DNA of 64,000 bases from positions 7,015,332-7,079,331 of the forward strand of contig OY811979.1 of NCBI GenBank assembly GCA_963681505.1, written 5' to 3'. Under the pieces are notes generated by a model. The model was not told where the DNA came from. It saw only the letters and a program-made list of their open reading frames with translations, and did not search any database. The DNA is from Eunapius fragilis. Lineage: Eukaryota > Porifera > Demospongiae > Spongillida > Spongillidae. This document shows, piece by piece, positions 1-11,692 of this stretch (position 1 is its first letter; each line of letters opens with the position of its first letter). Position numbers and translations under genes: made by a program.

Positions 1-183
1 AGACTCTTAGATGGGTACAGGGACCAGACCTGAGAGGGGACAAAGATGTCAACTGTTAGAACAAAGTTGGTCACAATACAAATGTTGGACCAGATAAGAA
101 ATGTTCAATGTGCTCACTAGTTATTATTGATCTCAGAAAGCACAACCTTTCATAGCAATAGGTTCATAAATACATGCACTCAC

Positions 184-1146
184 TTGAAACCACCACTCTC
201 CACTGTCTCCAAACTGAGCTGGTTCCATTGGACACTGAACACTGGTACGTGCCTGAGTCCCCCTCCAACAAACCATATATGGTCATGTTGGACCCTCTGA
301 TCTCCACACGTGGACCAGGGGACTCCTCCTCCCTATTCCTGTACCACCTCCTCCCCAGGCCAACTCCTCTGGCCTCTCAGGTGAAGGAAACATTGGTGCC
401 CACTGAGTTGTCCAAAATGTCACTAGGACTTGAGGTCACCACCAGGTTAGTCCTTGCTGATCAGTGGAACAAGGAAGGCTAGCAATACAGCCAATATGTC
501 ATCACCCACCTAGGACAGTTAATGTGGCATTGAGAGATGTAGAACTTCTAATTCCCTGGCATGTCACCACAGCTCCATTGTGCAACATAGTCAAAGGACC
601 TGGTAGCATCACCCCAAGTGTTATTGTTCCCACTGATAGCAGTTGTGCTGGTAGTGATGGTGTTAGTGAACAGTACATATAAGTTGGTCCATTGCTGTCA
701 GCCACCATGGAGAACTGGATATTGGTATCTCCTTCATACGCTGTGACATCTTGAAGTGGTTTGTAGATGGTCAGTCCAGTCCTTGAAGCTGGAGGAGGGG
801 AGGGGAGGGACCTCACCTTGTGTACTGGGGAAGAGAGGGAACTTACCAGTTATTTTAAACCGATATCTTGTTGGACTGTCCACTGATAACACTCCAAAGG
901 CATTGGTTACTCTACAGTGAAACACTCTCTGTGCAGTCAGTAGGTCAACCCCAATGATAGCAAGGTATCGTCCTCCCTCCAGGTATAGGAACTTGGTCCC
1001 ATCACTGGGTACAGTTTGGTTGAGGCCATCCACCCAGATGATTGAAGGTGGAGGGTTGGACCATGAGAAATTACAGTAAAGGGCCACACTGTCCTGATCA
1101 ATTGGATTGGATGTGTTCTTTACACTGTATGTGATGTCACCTCCCT
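184..1146 (-). CDS. Immunoglobulin-domain protein, partial (three Ig exons)
   Basis: Three consecutive minus-strand exons are visible at 847-1146, 510-788 and 184-456. Each is bounded by AG and GT splice signals and each starts and ends in phase 1, the classic symmetric exon type for Ig domains. The first exon carries a canonical Ig pair (ALYCNFSW and VFHCRVTN). The second has VVTCQG near its end. The third has WYRNREEE and the strongly diagnostic DSGTYQCSV. Introns are tiny (about 50-60 bp). Such chains normally form the outside of a cell-surface receptor or secreted recognition protein. The signal peptide and any membrane segment were not found; the gene continues leftwards off the window, and its 5' end near 1.2-1.3 kb is unclear. 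Oddity: in the third exon an in-frame TGA (377-379) stands where the first Ig cysteine is expected, so the gene may be a pseudogene, a polymorphic null or a base error. The Ig fold is secure; ligand and family are unknown. Confidence 0.75.
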
Positions 1147-1498
1147 CTGAAAATCCACCAAAGACTGCCAACAGAAGGACATGGACTGTATACCACTGTT
1201 ATTGTGTGTAGCCAACTCACATGCATAGTAGACATTGGCTGTTCAGCTTCTGATGGTCCCAAACTGAGCAGTGGTAGCCCTAAAACACACACACACCACA
1301 TCAGTGATGTATTTTAGCTACACGTGCACCAGTTACATGACAATGCTCATATCTTTTTACAGGATGTAACTAAAAATCTAGGATTTTGAAACTAGCATTC
1401 TAATTACCATGCTCTCAACTATGAATGTGATATCTTCATACTGGAGCTTATCAGCTCATGAACCCCCACAAACGCCACCAATCTCTACCAGTAAATCA

Positions 1499-2562
1499 CA
1501 CTGTGCAAATAGTTTGTTATACGATACTGTATACTTTGGACTATACTTGAAATATACGCCGGATCAGTACATTTGAAATATACGACGTTGTATATTACGA
1601 ATACACAACCGCACTTGCGTCACAGTTAGCCATTAGAATGTATTCAATAACCCGTTGTGCGCTTATTAATTATTACACTTGCAATTTTATTGGCCACAGC
1701 TAAAATGTTCTTCTCATCTTACAGGCTAGTGTAGCAATGCACACTGTAGTAAGTGCTCCGGTTATAACAATGGCCGGTATGGGAGGGCCGCGGTTAATGC
1801 ATACTTACCTCAGGGGGTCACAACTGATTTTTTTTTCCCCTCGGGGTATAAGTGGTCCGGTTAAAACCGTACCTTGTCCTATAATCATACTTGTTTACAG
1901 ATGCTGACATGGTCATTTTAACATCCTTTTAGCGAACAAAAGTCAAGCTCTAGCCACTATCGGTCGACGAATGGAGCACTCCATGTATATATACGTACTG
2001 GTTACCCAAAGCTATCCCCTACCAAATTTTTTACCACAGCCACTTGCAAGCGTGAGTATATATGTATTGCACTGGTACATAAACGTGACTAGAAAGGTAA
2101 GCGTTGTCAATTTCGTTTTCATTTCAATGTCTCTGTTGTATCACACGACAGTTCGCGAGGGTACATATGCAGTGAGTTAAATAATTTTGACGATAAGAAT
2201 TCACAGTTGTTTTTCTGTACAGGCGACTTGGAACGAAGTTATTCTGAATGCCACCTCGGACTGTTAGTTTGTTTGTTATTCTGTTGTACTTGTGCAAATT
2301 ATTAAAACTTCGATTGGTTCTAGACTAAATTGGATAGGGAACGAGGGGTGGGAGTAGGACAAATACGAAGCGCTTAGTATACGGTGACCGACAAGATAGC
2401 CACAAAGTGAATTCAAAGGCTTGCTAAGCGACCATGAATGTCACGTGATCGGTTATATTTCAATATACGCACCCGTTGTATATGGTAGGTGCGTATATTT
2501 AAGGAGTATATTAAAATATACGCTATAGATACACTATCGTATAACAAATCATTTGCACAGTG
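1499..2562. mobile_element. Non-autonomous CACTA-like DNA transposon, 1,064 bp
   Basis: The two ends are inverted copies of about 36 bp starting CACTGTGCAAAT and continuing through TTTGTTATACGATA with only a few differences. The element is flanked by the 3-bp direct repeat TCA (1496-1498 and 2563-2565). CACTG/CACTA ends with a 3-bp target duplication are the hallmark of the CACTA (EnSpm/CMC) superfamily. Subterminal DNA is rich in TATACG/CGTATA motifs. No transposase is encoded, so it must have moved in trans. It sits between the Ig gene and the 3' end of UHRF1. Confidence 0.75.
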
Positions 2563-2858
2563 TCAGGAAAGTAAAATCACACAGCCACAGGAATTGAAAG
2601 TCTGCTCATCATCAAGGACTTCACACCATACTTTAATGTAACTGAACAGTTTTTGTGTATGTGTTTGTGTGGCTGTGTACACTGATCAATTAGAAAAATG
2701 AATGAAATCTCTGTTACAAATACAATTTTTCACCACACACACACACATGATTACATAATGAATAATGGGATATCGAGTTACTCCTGGAGTTATGTTGAAT
2801 CACCTGTGTACACCTGGGTAGTGATGTCCTTGTGTCTGCCACAAAACTTTTCACGTGT

Positions 2859-3540
2859 CTATCTGCCTGAGCCATAACCTTCAAATATATCCAGCAGAAC
2901 TTTCTGCAGTTCCTGATTCACCTGAACGGAATAATCTTTTCCAAGCGTGTGACGGCAGTTTGGGCACGTGTACACCTCTACTGCAAATGAACGTTCCAGA
3001 CAGACCTGTGTGTGTGCATGCACGTAGTGGTACGCCCTCGTAGTATTATGTGACCTCGTACAGCTTACCTGACACATGTTGTGGCCACAGTCTGTGGTAA
3101 CTGGTTTGTAGGTCAACTCCTGGCACACAATACAACTAAAAGCCTCTTGCCTTACAATATACAGAGATGGGGAAGAGAGAGGAGTGAAAATGAAACGTTA
3201 TTATCCACAAGTAGCACACATATCATACTGCTTGTGTAGTCTCCAAGAGCAAGTCCCAAACTTTCTTGTTTTTTTGCGTCTGCCTTTATCAGAGCTCTCT
3301 GGGGCTTGCTAAGCTCATATCGAGGCTGCTTGGCAGAAAGCGACACAGAGGAGGGGTCTGGAAGGGGAGTGGTTTGAGTCCCATAGCTGCTTGGGACCAG
3401 TCATGTGACCTGCCATACCAGCTGCTTTTCTTTTTTTCCCCTTTGTTCCACTGTCCTCATCATCAGAGTGGCTTTGTGGGCAAACTGCCTGAGACTCCAG
3501 GAACCCATCAGGAAACTGTTCAGAGGGAAAGGATGGATGA

Positions 3541-3594
<54 letters not shown>

Positions 3595-6500
3595 GCATTG
3601 TAAGTCCCAACTTCATAATCTGTTTCTTTCCTTCCGTTGTCCAAGGAGGGTGTGCCTGGGTTTGTGAGAGTGAGGTGGACACACCCTTCAATACACTACA
3701 CACGTACAGGGTCGTCCCTTCTCAGCAAGTACTTCCACACAACAAATCCTGCACTGTCCTTGGCAGGCCAGTACTTCACCACCTGTGAAAACCATCATAC
3801 TGGCTATCACAACAGCTCTCAGGCCACACCCACTCAACCTTATAAATGCCATCATATCTGTTCCCTTCATCTGGTGCAAACTTCCTGCCCTTGTAATTTC
3901 TAACCTTCAATGATAAGAAAGTACTCAACATGGTAACAGGGCCAGAAGGAACTTATGATAACACAACTTATGATAACACAGAGGCAAGGGATATAACACT
4001 TACCACTCTCACTGGCTTCCCTTTCTCCCAGTTGGATGCTATAGCTCCTATCTTATCATCCAGGTCTGCATAACAATTCTTGGCCAGAGCTCTGATAGAG
4101 AGCATCAAAATAAGACCTCATCCTCCCCCTTCCCTTACTTGTTCATGGCAGTAAGTGTCTGGTCCTTAGATTGCTTAGCAGTCCTTCTCTTGTTACCAGT
4201 GAGGTCTCTCCCTCCACTCCCCGAGTACGTAAACTCCTCACCATCATCCTGGAATGACATCATCATATGTATGACATCATACATACGAGATCAGACTGCA
4301 ATCATTTTATGCCACAGGTGGTCATAACCATAGCAGATCACCCCTGGGGTGGTCGGTCATAAACACACCTTATCATCCTCATAGCCTCCTGATAGGACAA
4401 TGGAGTAAGCCCCTTCATTCCCACGTCCATGGATACCTGCAACATGAGGTCTGTGCACACCTGCTTCACTCACCTGAGGTAAGGGAAGAGATTGTTCATG
4501 GATCATGGCATATTATATTAGTCAGTCTCTATCATCACTTTCCCACCACAGACCCTGCTTCCTTTTTTTACGGCTGGCACCAAAACTATCATTATCTAGT
4601 TCACCACATACTTGGACACGAAACTTCCAGAGTGATCCCACAGGTACTCCAGGGATGGGGCCAAAATGGTTGGAGGGTACAATGGTGCAGACTTTGGTAC
4701 GTCCAACACATGCCATCCCCTGATACACAGGGGGAGAGATGCAACCTTACAAGTGGTGTCTTCCTTCCTCCAGTTGTTCATGGACCAACCTTTCCCCAAT
4801 CTCTGTTTGTTTTCTGTTTATTGGAAACCATGTTGGCCTTCTTTTTGGACATCCTCAACTTTTCTCCCGCCCGTACGACCTCAGAGACATCAGTCTTGCA
4901 CTGTGGACAGTACCTATGAGAGGGGACCATCACCACATCATACACCTCTCCTTCCCAATAAGCACACAATCCACACCTCTCCTTCCCAATAAGCACACAA
5001 TCCACACCTCTCCTTCCCAATAAGCACACTCAACACCTCTCTCCTTCCCAATAATCACACACAGTCACACGCACCAATCATCTTCATCAGGGACATCAGT
5101 GAGGGGTGGATCCAGACACCAGAGGTGGAAGGCCGTATCACACTCGTCACACAAGATCTGCTTATCTGGTTCCTGCTTTCCACCACACACTGAACATGCA
5201 CAAAACTTGCACTTCTTCTCACGATCATCTTTGCAACGGTCGCAGTCTGGCTTCTTCTGACGTTTCTCACCCTCATCATTGCTTCCTTCTGCTCCAGGTG
5301 ATGTCTTCGACTCAATACGAAATATCTCGTCCACAAACTTAACTTGCACTTCCTGATCTGCATCTGTAGAATTTCTAGAAGTTAAACACTTTAGTAAGCT
5401 TCTTGACCAATCAGGCTAGCAGAACCTTGTTATCTATAACCACACCCACATTTCACACGTGCATCTTCCTAGACAACGACACCCAAATAAATCTAGAACA
5501 CCGCTTTTAAATATCCACCCATTCGTCAGCACATACACATAATCCCAGACCAATAGGTACCCCACTACCAGAGAACATAGCTATCCTACTACCAGACCAA
5601 TAGGTGCCCTAACTTACCCAGCACACACCCTCTCACACATACCCTCTCCCCAGCACACCATCACTAGCACACACATTCACCATCATTAGGGCACACTTAC
5701 CCCAGCAGTAGCTTGCAAAATATTTTTTTCCCATCGTCTTCCTTCCTAGTAATGATGGCATCATACCAAAAGCCCCTCTGCTTAGGGGAGTCTGGGTTAT
5801 AATTCACCATGACAGTCTGGTCCGCACACAGCTGGGTGACCACAGTGGTGTATTTTGGTGACCATGCGTGTCAGGGAAGGGAGAGTTTAGTGGGCTGGCA
5901 GGTATGCAACCCTCAACACACCTGATCCCACTGCTTCTGTATTTGGCCCTGGGCCTCAAATCTGATGGACCCAACTTAACTACTCCATTCTCTAAGTAGC
6001 TGCAGGGTAGAAAATGGTCTGAGCGTAGGAACAAACGCACAACCCCTCTGCATAAACACGTTCCTCTCTCCCTCGTCATAAATGCACAGTGATCCCATAA
6101 AACCTCTTACTCATCAAACACTACATGGTAGTATGTGTGCAACTCTGGGACAGAGGAACTGCTGTTGGCCTCGTCTGAGATGGGGGGAGTTTTGACAACC
6201 TTGGCCTCAAACCATGCCCCCATGTTGAGATCTCTCGCATCTAATTTTTCATCAATCTAAAGTTAGGATGTGAGGGGTGTGTGAAAGGTGAGTGTGGAGA
6301 GGCACAAGCTGTTACCTGATAGAGACCATCAGTCACCATATCTTCAACCTTGTCTGCTGTCACAGATGTACATGTCTCCTCTGTGCACTGGAAGAGGGTG
6401 TGGGGGAAAGAAGTGGATTGGTCATTGATGAAACAAAAAGTAATGTCTTGTAGAAAAATAAAAGATTACGCAACCATGACTACCATCCCGTATGTGCTCT

Positions 6501-7012
6501 TACATTGGGGAGACGCGAGCTCTTTCACAACACAACTGCACCTGTTCACACGTCCCTCCTATCACCCCCGCCCTTCCCTGGTGACTACCTCCATCTTGTC
6601 CTCACTGTCTTCTGCGCTAGAAGAGTGTTCTTCGGGCAGCTGGGGAACGTTGTGACGAACGAGTAGCTGAATGATGTCGTTGAGTCCCACGTCATAATCG
6701 AACAAAGAGTGACCATTTTCCAGCTACGTAGGTGTCATGTGTTATGGGAGAAAAGCAGCGACTATCTCATAGAATTATCAATAAGCTACTCCAAATTGTA
6801 ACGCTTTCAACAACAGTGGTAATAACATCGGATAAGAGCACGCGAGTAATTCAACGTGCCTGCTTTCCACGGTAAAACAGTCGCTGTTGGTCCGGAGTCG
6901 TATCAAAATCTCTCGACAACGTCTCTCGTAGCTCATCGATAGTTGTCAACTTGCTTAAGTTGTCAACGCGGACGCTTTTGCGTCCATCCATGGAACGGAC
7001 CTGAATCCACAT
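2859..7012 (-). CDS. UHRF1: E3 ubiquitin ligase UHRF1 (UBL, tandem Tudor, PHD, SRA, RING)
   Basis: UHRF1 is a nuclear protein that binds hemimethylated CpG and H3K9me-marked histone tails and ubiquitinates H3 to recruit DNMT1. Exons read by eye: 6860-7012, 6589-6723 (ubiquitin-like, starts [10 protein letters not shown]), 6316-6387, 6111-6256 (Tudor, [11 protein letters not shown]), 5922-5999, 5701-5831 ([18 protein letters not shown]), 5075-5374 and 4790-4913 ([20 protein letters not shown]), 4612-4719, 4369-4473, 4139-4248, 4004-4091, 3839-3904, 3708-3782, 3593-3655 ([42 protein letters not shown]), 3419-3515, 3229-3357 (basic linker), 3069-3143 and 2859-3005 (RING: CIVCQEL, CGHNMCQ, CPNC). 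Total is about 730 residues against about 790 in vertebrates, and domain order is identical. Oddities: intron 1 appears to use a GC donor; the 5922/5831 junction is out of phase as read; exon 3229-3357 needs one fewer A in a seven-A run near 3270 to stay open. Confidence in the family is very high; individual exon ends are less sure. Confidence 0.95.
3547..3592. repeat. (CA)n/(GT)n microsatellite abutting a UHRF1 splice donor
   Basis: This is an almost pure CA run on the plus strand. On the coding strand the upstream exon ends CTTACAATGCAG and is followed at once by the GT run, so the donor dinucleotide is the first of about twenty identical GTs. Confidence 0.9.
4942..5068. repeat. 31-bp tandem repeat in a UHRF1 intron
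   Basis: About 3.7 copies of a 31-bp unit containing CTCTCCTTCCCAATAAGCAC lie in tandem inside the intron between the two PHD exons. The first copies are nearly identical and the last is diverged. It does not touch either splice site. Confidence 0.85.
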
Positions 7013-7272
7013 ATTCCTTGCTGTTTTAGAATCCTTGCGCCTGCGTATAAATACTGTTAATCTATAATTCTTTAATTAAACCAAGTTAAAAAAATACGCA
7101 ATCTAAAGTTGAATTATCCATTATCGGTACTGATACGATCCATATTGATGTTATATTTCTGTTATACTCGGTGTTATATTTTTATTGTTATACACACCTG
7201 TGTATAGCGTGATGAGTATAACATGTGTATAACGTGTGGGTAAAAGAAGAATACACACAGTACTAATGCCTT
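7013..7272. other. Short intergenic gap between UHRF1 and the TRAF gene
   Basis: These 260 bases separate the UHRF1 start codon from the stop codon of the upstream TRAF gene. They are AT-rich, with several GTTATAC/GTATAAC motifs resembling the subterminal repeats at 45.7-46.0 kb, so a small mobile element relic is possible. The UHRF1 promoter is expected here, but no TATA box or other core element stands out. Confidence 0.4.
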
Positions 7273-9225
7273 TTACACTGTGACAATACCAGTTATGTTC
7301 ACTACAACCTTCAAAAAGATGCAGTCATCTTTCACAAATCCTCCATTCAACAGATGTTCCTGGTGAATGAACATTGGACATCCTGATGCTACATTCATCT
7401 CCTTCACTGATGGTCTCTGAAATGAGCTGGATTGTGGGTCAGGACGAAAAGTGTCTGCGACATGCTTCTTGCCAGCCTGGTTTATGATGGTCAGAGTCAC
7501 CTTCTGTTTGAAGGGCCATGGCAACAGAGCATCAAAAGGACCTTTCATCACCACAAAGAAGAAGCTGACGTGAGTACCCTTTCCCATCCCATCTCCATTC
7601 AGGTACACCCTTGTACACATCTTGTAGCCATGTCTGCTGGTGTAGAATGGCACGGAATAAAGAGACATGGTCACTCCATCCATTGCCTCTTTCCTCCTCC
7701 TCTCAAAGTCATCAATCTTCCACAGAAGGACTCCATCATAGGTTGCCCTCTCAAGAAGCTGTACTCTGAGCGCTTGGTCCAGACAGCTACTAAGACATCG
7801 ATCCAATCCATGATCCCATTCAGCTACCTTGGCATGAAGGGTATCCAAGCTGCTATGACCTGCGCCTTTTCCACTCTCTGCTGGTTCACAGGTGTACCCT
7901 CCCAATGATTCCACACCTCCAATGGTTCTGCCATCAATCCAACTCGTAATCTCCACAAGCTTTGCCTGCACAGCCTCAATCTGTGAAAGTTGATTGCAGA
8001 GGTGCTCCACAGCAATGGAGCACCTTTCAACTTTGGTACTTAATTCCGTCCAGCTGTCAGCTTGTAGTAGCACATGATACTGCATCATTTGGTCGAGATG
8101 TGTGGGAATATCTCTTCTTGGAGACTGAGGAAAGGTACAAGGCAATATGCATAGAAGGCTTCAAGAAGTCCATAAAAATAATTATGTAACACAAAATGGT
8201 ATTCATAAAATACAAAATTAACATTCGTTCCAATGTGTAGTATTGTTACATCAGCCAGTGCATCTACGGAGATCAATTGAATGTGTGCCCACACACATAT
8301 GGTTGTAGATGAATGGTTGATCTATTTTTAAAACACAATACTATTTGTTGAGGCCAGGATCAATTGGTTAATGTACACAGTCATGACCTACCCAAATTAA
8401 TACAGGTGTCCAATGGGGCTGAACAGTGGTATTACAGGACACTTTGTTTGATTCTATTATATGAATTGTGCACATATCTGCAGCCAGACAGATAGACCCC
8501 ACCCCCACCCCCACCCCTACCTTACCACAAAGGTGCAGCCATATGGTTTGTAGGGACATGGGACCTCTGCGAGCGGACAGTCCCCAGACCTAGGGTGCAG
8601 GTGGTCATCAAGCTGAAGGGGGGGGGGGGGGGGGGGGGGGGGAAGAGGCAACATCACCACATGGTCATACAATGATTAACACATATGCACATGAATCTCT
8701 CTGTGCACAACAGTTCTGCATGCTGGGCCTTGCCTGGGGAAGCTTCAGTTTGAGGGTGGGGTCACAGTTGTATGGACACTGGTAGCCATATTCCATACAG
8801 ACCCTTGACGTGTGAGCCTGAAGAAGAGGTTAAAAACATTTCCGACTTACACACCTCAAGGCTTAAAAATGGAATATGCTCAAAAGCCACATGCATGCGG
8901 TATGCATTATGTGAGATCCATCGCATTCCCCCCCCTCCCCCCCCCACAGATTATGTTAGAGTTAGGGAAGGTTATCAAATATTAGATGAATTTCCAATTG
9001 TCCCTGTAAAGTAAAGGAGTACCCCCATTGTACCCCTCTAACCTCACCTCCATTGTACCTCTCTTACCTCCATCTGCTCCACAGGGACGTCCTTCCCACA
9101 GTACTGGCACGCAGTCGTTCTCATGGGACACTCCACCTCCTGGTGGGTGGCTAGGGTCCTGATGGGTATGTCCCGACCACATTGCCTGCACTGGGTGACT
9201 TTGTAATCACAGCCTTGGAAATGTG

Positions 9226-9295
<70 letters not shown>

Positions 9296-10218
9296 TGTGT
9301 GTGGTATCAGGACACCAGTTAATAAAGTGTGATGTCAAATAACTTGAATGCAAGCATTTTAAATGTAACTCTGTTTGCATGATAAATTGCTTTAAAACAA
9401 ACAAAAACAAACACATGAGTTTGGATTTGCATGCAACAATGTTGTGTGGCGTAAAATGGCCTTCCATTGCAGCACTGTTAAGCACTATTTTATAGTCACC
9501 TGGCAATCATTTACCATAGTGAAGCCCAGCCATAGTAGGGGTGTACAATAGTTGGATCTAAAGCTCAGGACTACTGTCCAAATGGCATTCAGTTCACATA
9601 AATCTTATTAGAACAACTTCGACTTACAACTTCAATTTTACTGTCTCGTAGCACAAGAAATGAGACAGTAAAATTTTACAAAGCAATTCTATTACAGATA
9701 TGCAATTCTTGAGCATGGCTAACCTACCCCCACCTGTCATGACTAACCTGCCCCCCACCTGCCATGTTTGATGGGTTTAGTGGGATGTGATTATCAATCT
9801 ATACTTTCTTCAAAAAAGGCAGGTGACCAATGTGTTCATGTTCATACTTGCCTGCAGGTCTTTCAACTGCCCAGTCCAAGTACAGCAATTGGTTACAAAG
9901 TCGCACATGACTTCAAGCGAGAGAATCTCCCTTCTGCATGCATTGTCAGGAAACACCTATGACCTCATAGGAGGGGTGAATGCAGGAGGCCTGTAGGTGC
10001 ACAGGACTCACATCATCCTTTGCTATGCAGGTATTGTCCAGTGGGCAAAGTGGAGTCGCCATGTTGAGTATGGGCTCCAAACACTCCCTACAGAAGAGGT
10101 GGCCACACTCTGTCTGCACTGGGTCCCTCATGGCATGGAGACAGATGGGACACTCGTGCCAATTGAGGAGGGGATGGACAAAGTTCTTATCATAGCCACA
10201 ATGTCTGGAGTCGATCAT
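7273..10218 (-). CDS. TRAF-family adaptor / E3 ligase (RING, TRAF zinc fingers, MATH)
   Basis: TRAF proteins are cytoplasmic trimeric adaptors that bind receptor tails through the MATH domain and ubiquitinate signalling partners through the RING. Six exons join in phase: 10012-10218, 9852-9956, 9068-9226, 8734-8817, 8526-8612 and 7273-8124, giving about 497 residues. The RING is ECPICLHAMRDPVQTECGH, then LFCREC and CPLD. Zinc fingers follow: FPDNACRREI, GCDYKVTQCRQCG, TACQYCGKDVPVEQME, YQCPYNC and CPLAEVPCPYKPYGC. The last exon holds a helical linker and a C-terminal MATH fold (YDGVLLWKIDDFERRRKEA, GYKMCTRVYLNGDG, FIHQEHL). The start MIDSRHCGY is chosen because an acceptor lies just upstream; a longer first exon to 10287 is possible. 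Introns 2 and 4 use GC donors (CAG|GCAAG), and two acceptors sit against a CA run and a C run. The architecture resembles bilaterian TRAF2/3/4/6 types, but I cannot assign a subtype. Confidence 0.93.
8618..8642. repeat. Poly-G tract forming a TRAF intron polypyrimidine tract
   Basis: This is an uninterrupted run of about 25 G on the plus strand. On the coding strand it reads as a pure C run directly followed by TTCAG and exon 8526-8612, so the whole polypyrimidine tract is a homopolymer. Length in the assembly may be unreliable. Confidence 0.9.
9227..9302. repeat. (GT)n microsatellite at a TRAF splice acceptor
   Basis: About 38 GT units are interrupted once by GCGC. On the coding strand the run reads (CA)n and ends ACAG, the apparent acceptor for exon 9068-9226. 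Confidence 0.85.
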
Positions 10219-10289
10219 TTCTGTAATTATAGACACAAAACAAAAATGAGACCCAAAATCGATGTGAATTTTTAATGGCATTTTCACAC

Positions 10290-11540
10290 GTACTAGTAGT
10301 ATCCGTGCACGTAACTTTTCATTGAGGCGTGTGCCATAATTTGGTACTTGCTTTATCTATCGCGTGGCCGCTTCGCCAATGTAGAAATGCAATTGTTGTG
10401 GTTTGTACATTCGCGTACACAGCCACATAGTATTTTATGATACAGATATGTAACATAATTGTTACATATATGTATCAGAATATGTGACAGCTATGTCAAC
10501 ACAATGTTACATACCCTGTTGACAAATTGATGTACCAATATGTACTTACAGTTTGAGTCATACATATCTGTACCTCATGTATGTAAAGATATATTTGTCA
10601 TAAAATAAGTAGACCATATAAGGAAATGTTTATCTGCTACATATTTATAACAGAATTTATAACAGAATTTCACTGAATGTACACAAAATACATTGTAGCA
10701 ATAAAAAGGATTGTTCCAGTCATGGCAATGCACCAATACATTGCACACAGTGTCCTGTCTTCCTACTCTTTGCACACACCCTGCAGTCTTATAATTGCAT
10801 GACTCTGCGCAATCAAACTGATCTCAAGATGTTGCTGATCTCAAGATGTTGGTACTTGATGAGCAGAAAACTGTCTTGCTCTGTGTCAACAAGGTACAAA
10901 ATGGAATCTGACACATAATGCTTAGCCAAGGTAGCTGACACACAACGACTTACCTCAGGGTAGCTTACACAAAATGGCTTACCTCAGGGTAGCTGACACA
11001 CAATGGCTTACCTCAGGGTAGCAAAATGGCCTACATTTCCCAGCAATAAGTTCTTGGCCAAGACTATTGGGAAAGATGTTCACAGGAGCCCAAGATCTTG
11101 GCCACATGACCGTGAAAGATCTTACCCATGTGTTCTGGCCAAGAAGTTATAGTTCTTTTTAGAACTACCAGTACGAACGAATGTACCGAACATACTCTGT
11201 CTTGTGATGAATAAATTCTATATTGCACGTGACGACGTCATATGATTTTAATTAAATGGATGATCTGAAGTTGCTGTTCAGAACTCTAGCCGCTGTAAGT
11301 AAGTGTTTTGTGTATATATTAGCCATAGACGCGGTTACGCTGTTTATAACCGTTAATCTATAACGTAAAAGTCACATATGAACTAAAACTTTACCGAGTA
11401 GGCTACAACGGCACTACGTACGCATGTATGATCTCTGGCTCAGCCAATGCTAGATATATGTAGCTCTCTCCATTTGTGGCACATAGTTGAAGCTTCACGT
11501 TCATGCACCACAGGGAAAAGTTATAAACCTACAGCCTGGA
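10290..11540. other. Intergenic region; short palindrome and 31-bp tandem repeat
   Basis: No convincing coding sequence was seen. There is a near-perfect inverted repeat at about 10440-10477 (GATACAGATATGTAACA and its mirror). Three tandem copies of a ~30-bp unit containing GGCTTACCTCAGGGTAGCT occur at about 10925-11030. The upstream control region of the TRAF gene should lie in the first part, but nothing specific can be pointed to. Confidence 0.5.
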
Positions 11541-11550
11541 ATTTTATATG

Positions 11551-11692
11551 ACAAAAACCCATCCTAGAATGGAGCGTTTTGCGTGGAATAGCGTTAATAC
11601 CATCCTGGGATTGAGCGTCCAGCGTGGGATTGAATAGATAACCCTGTATGGCCAATCCCAGTATGGTTTTACGCTCTTATGATGGGTTTTTG
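11551..11692. mobile_element. Short inverted-repeat (MITE-like) element
   Basis: The ends ACAAAAACCCATC...GCG and CGC...GATGGGTTTTTGT are inverted copies enclosing ~140 bp with further internal symmetry (GGGATTG/CAATCCC). No coding capacity was seen. No clear target duplication was found, so the superfamily is open. Confidence 0.5.

Noticed and set aside
3266-3788. Frames reading through CA/GT runs (poly Val-Cys or Thr-His)
   Set aside because: These are translations of a microsatellite inside a UHRF1 intron.
7432-7908. 158-codon plus-strand frame
   Set aside because: Antisense shadow of the TRAF MATH exon.
2859-10218. UHRF1 and TRAF as one fused RING/SRA/MATH gene
   Set aside because: UHRF1 has its own start methionine at 7012, the TRAF frame ends with a stop at 7273, and both match normal family architectures.
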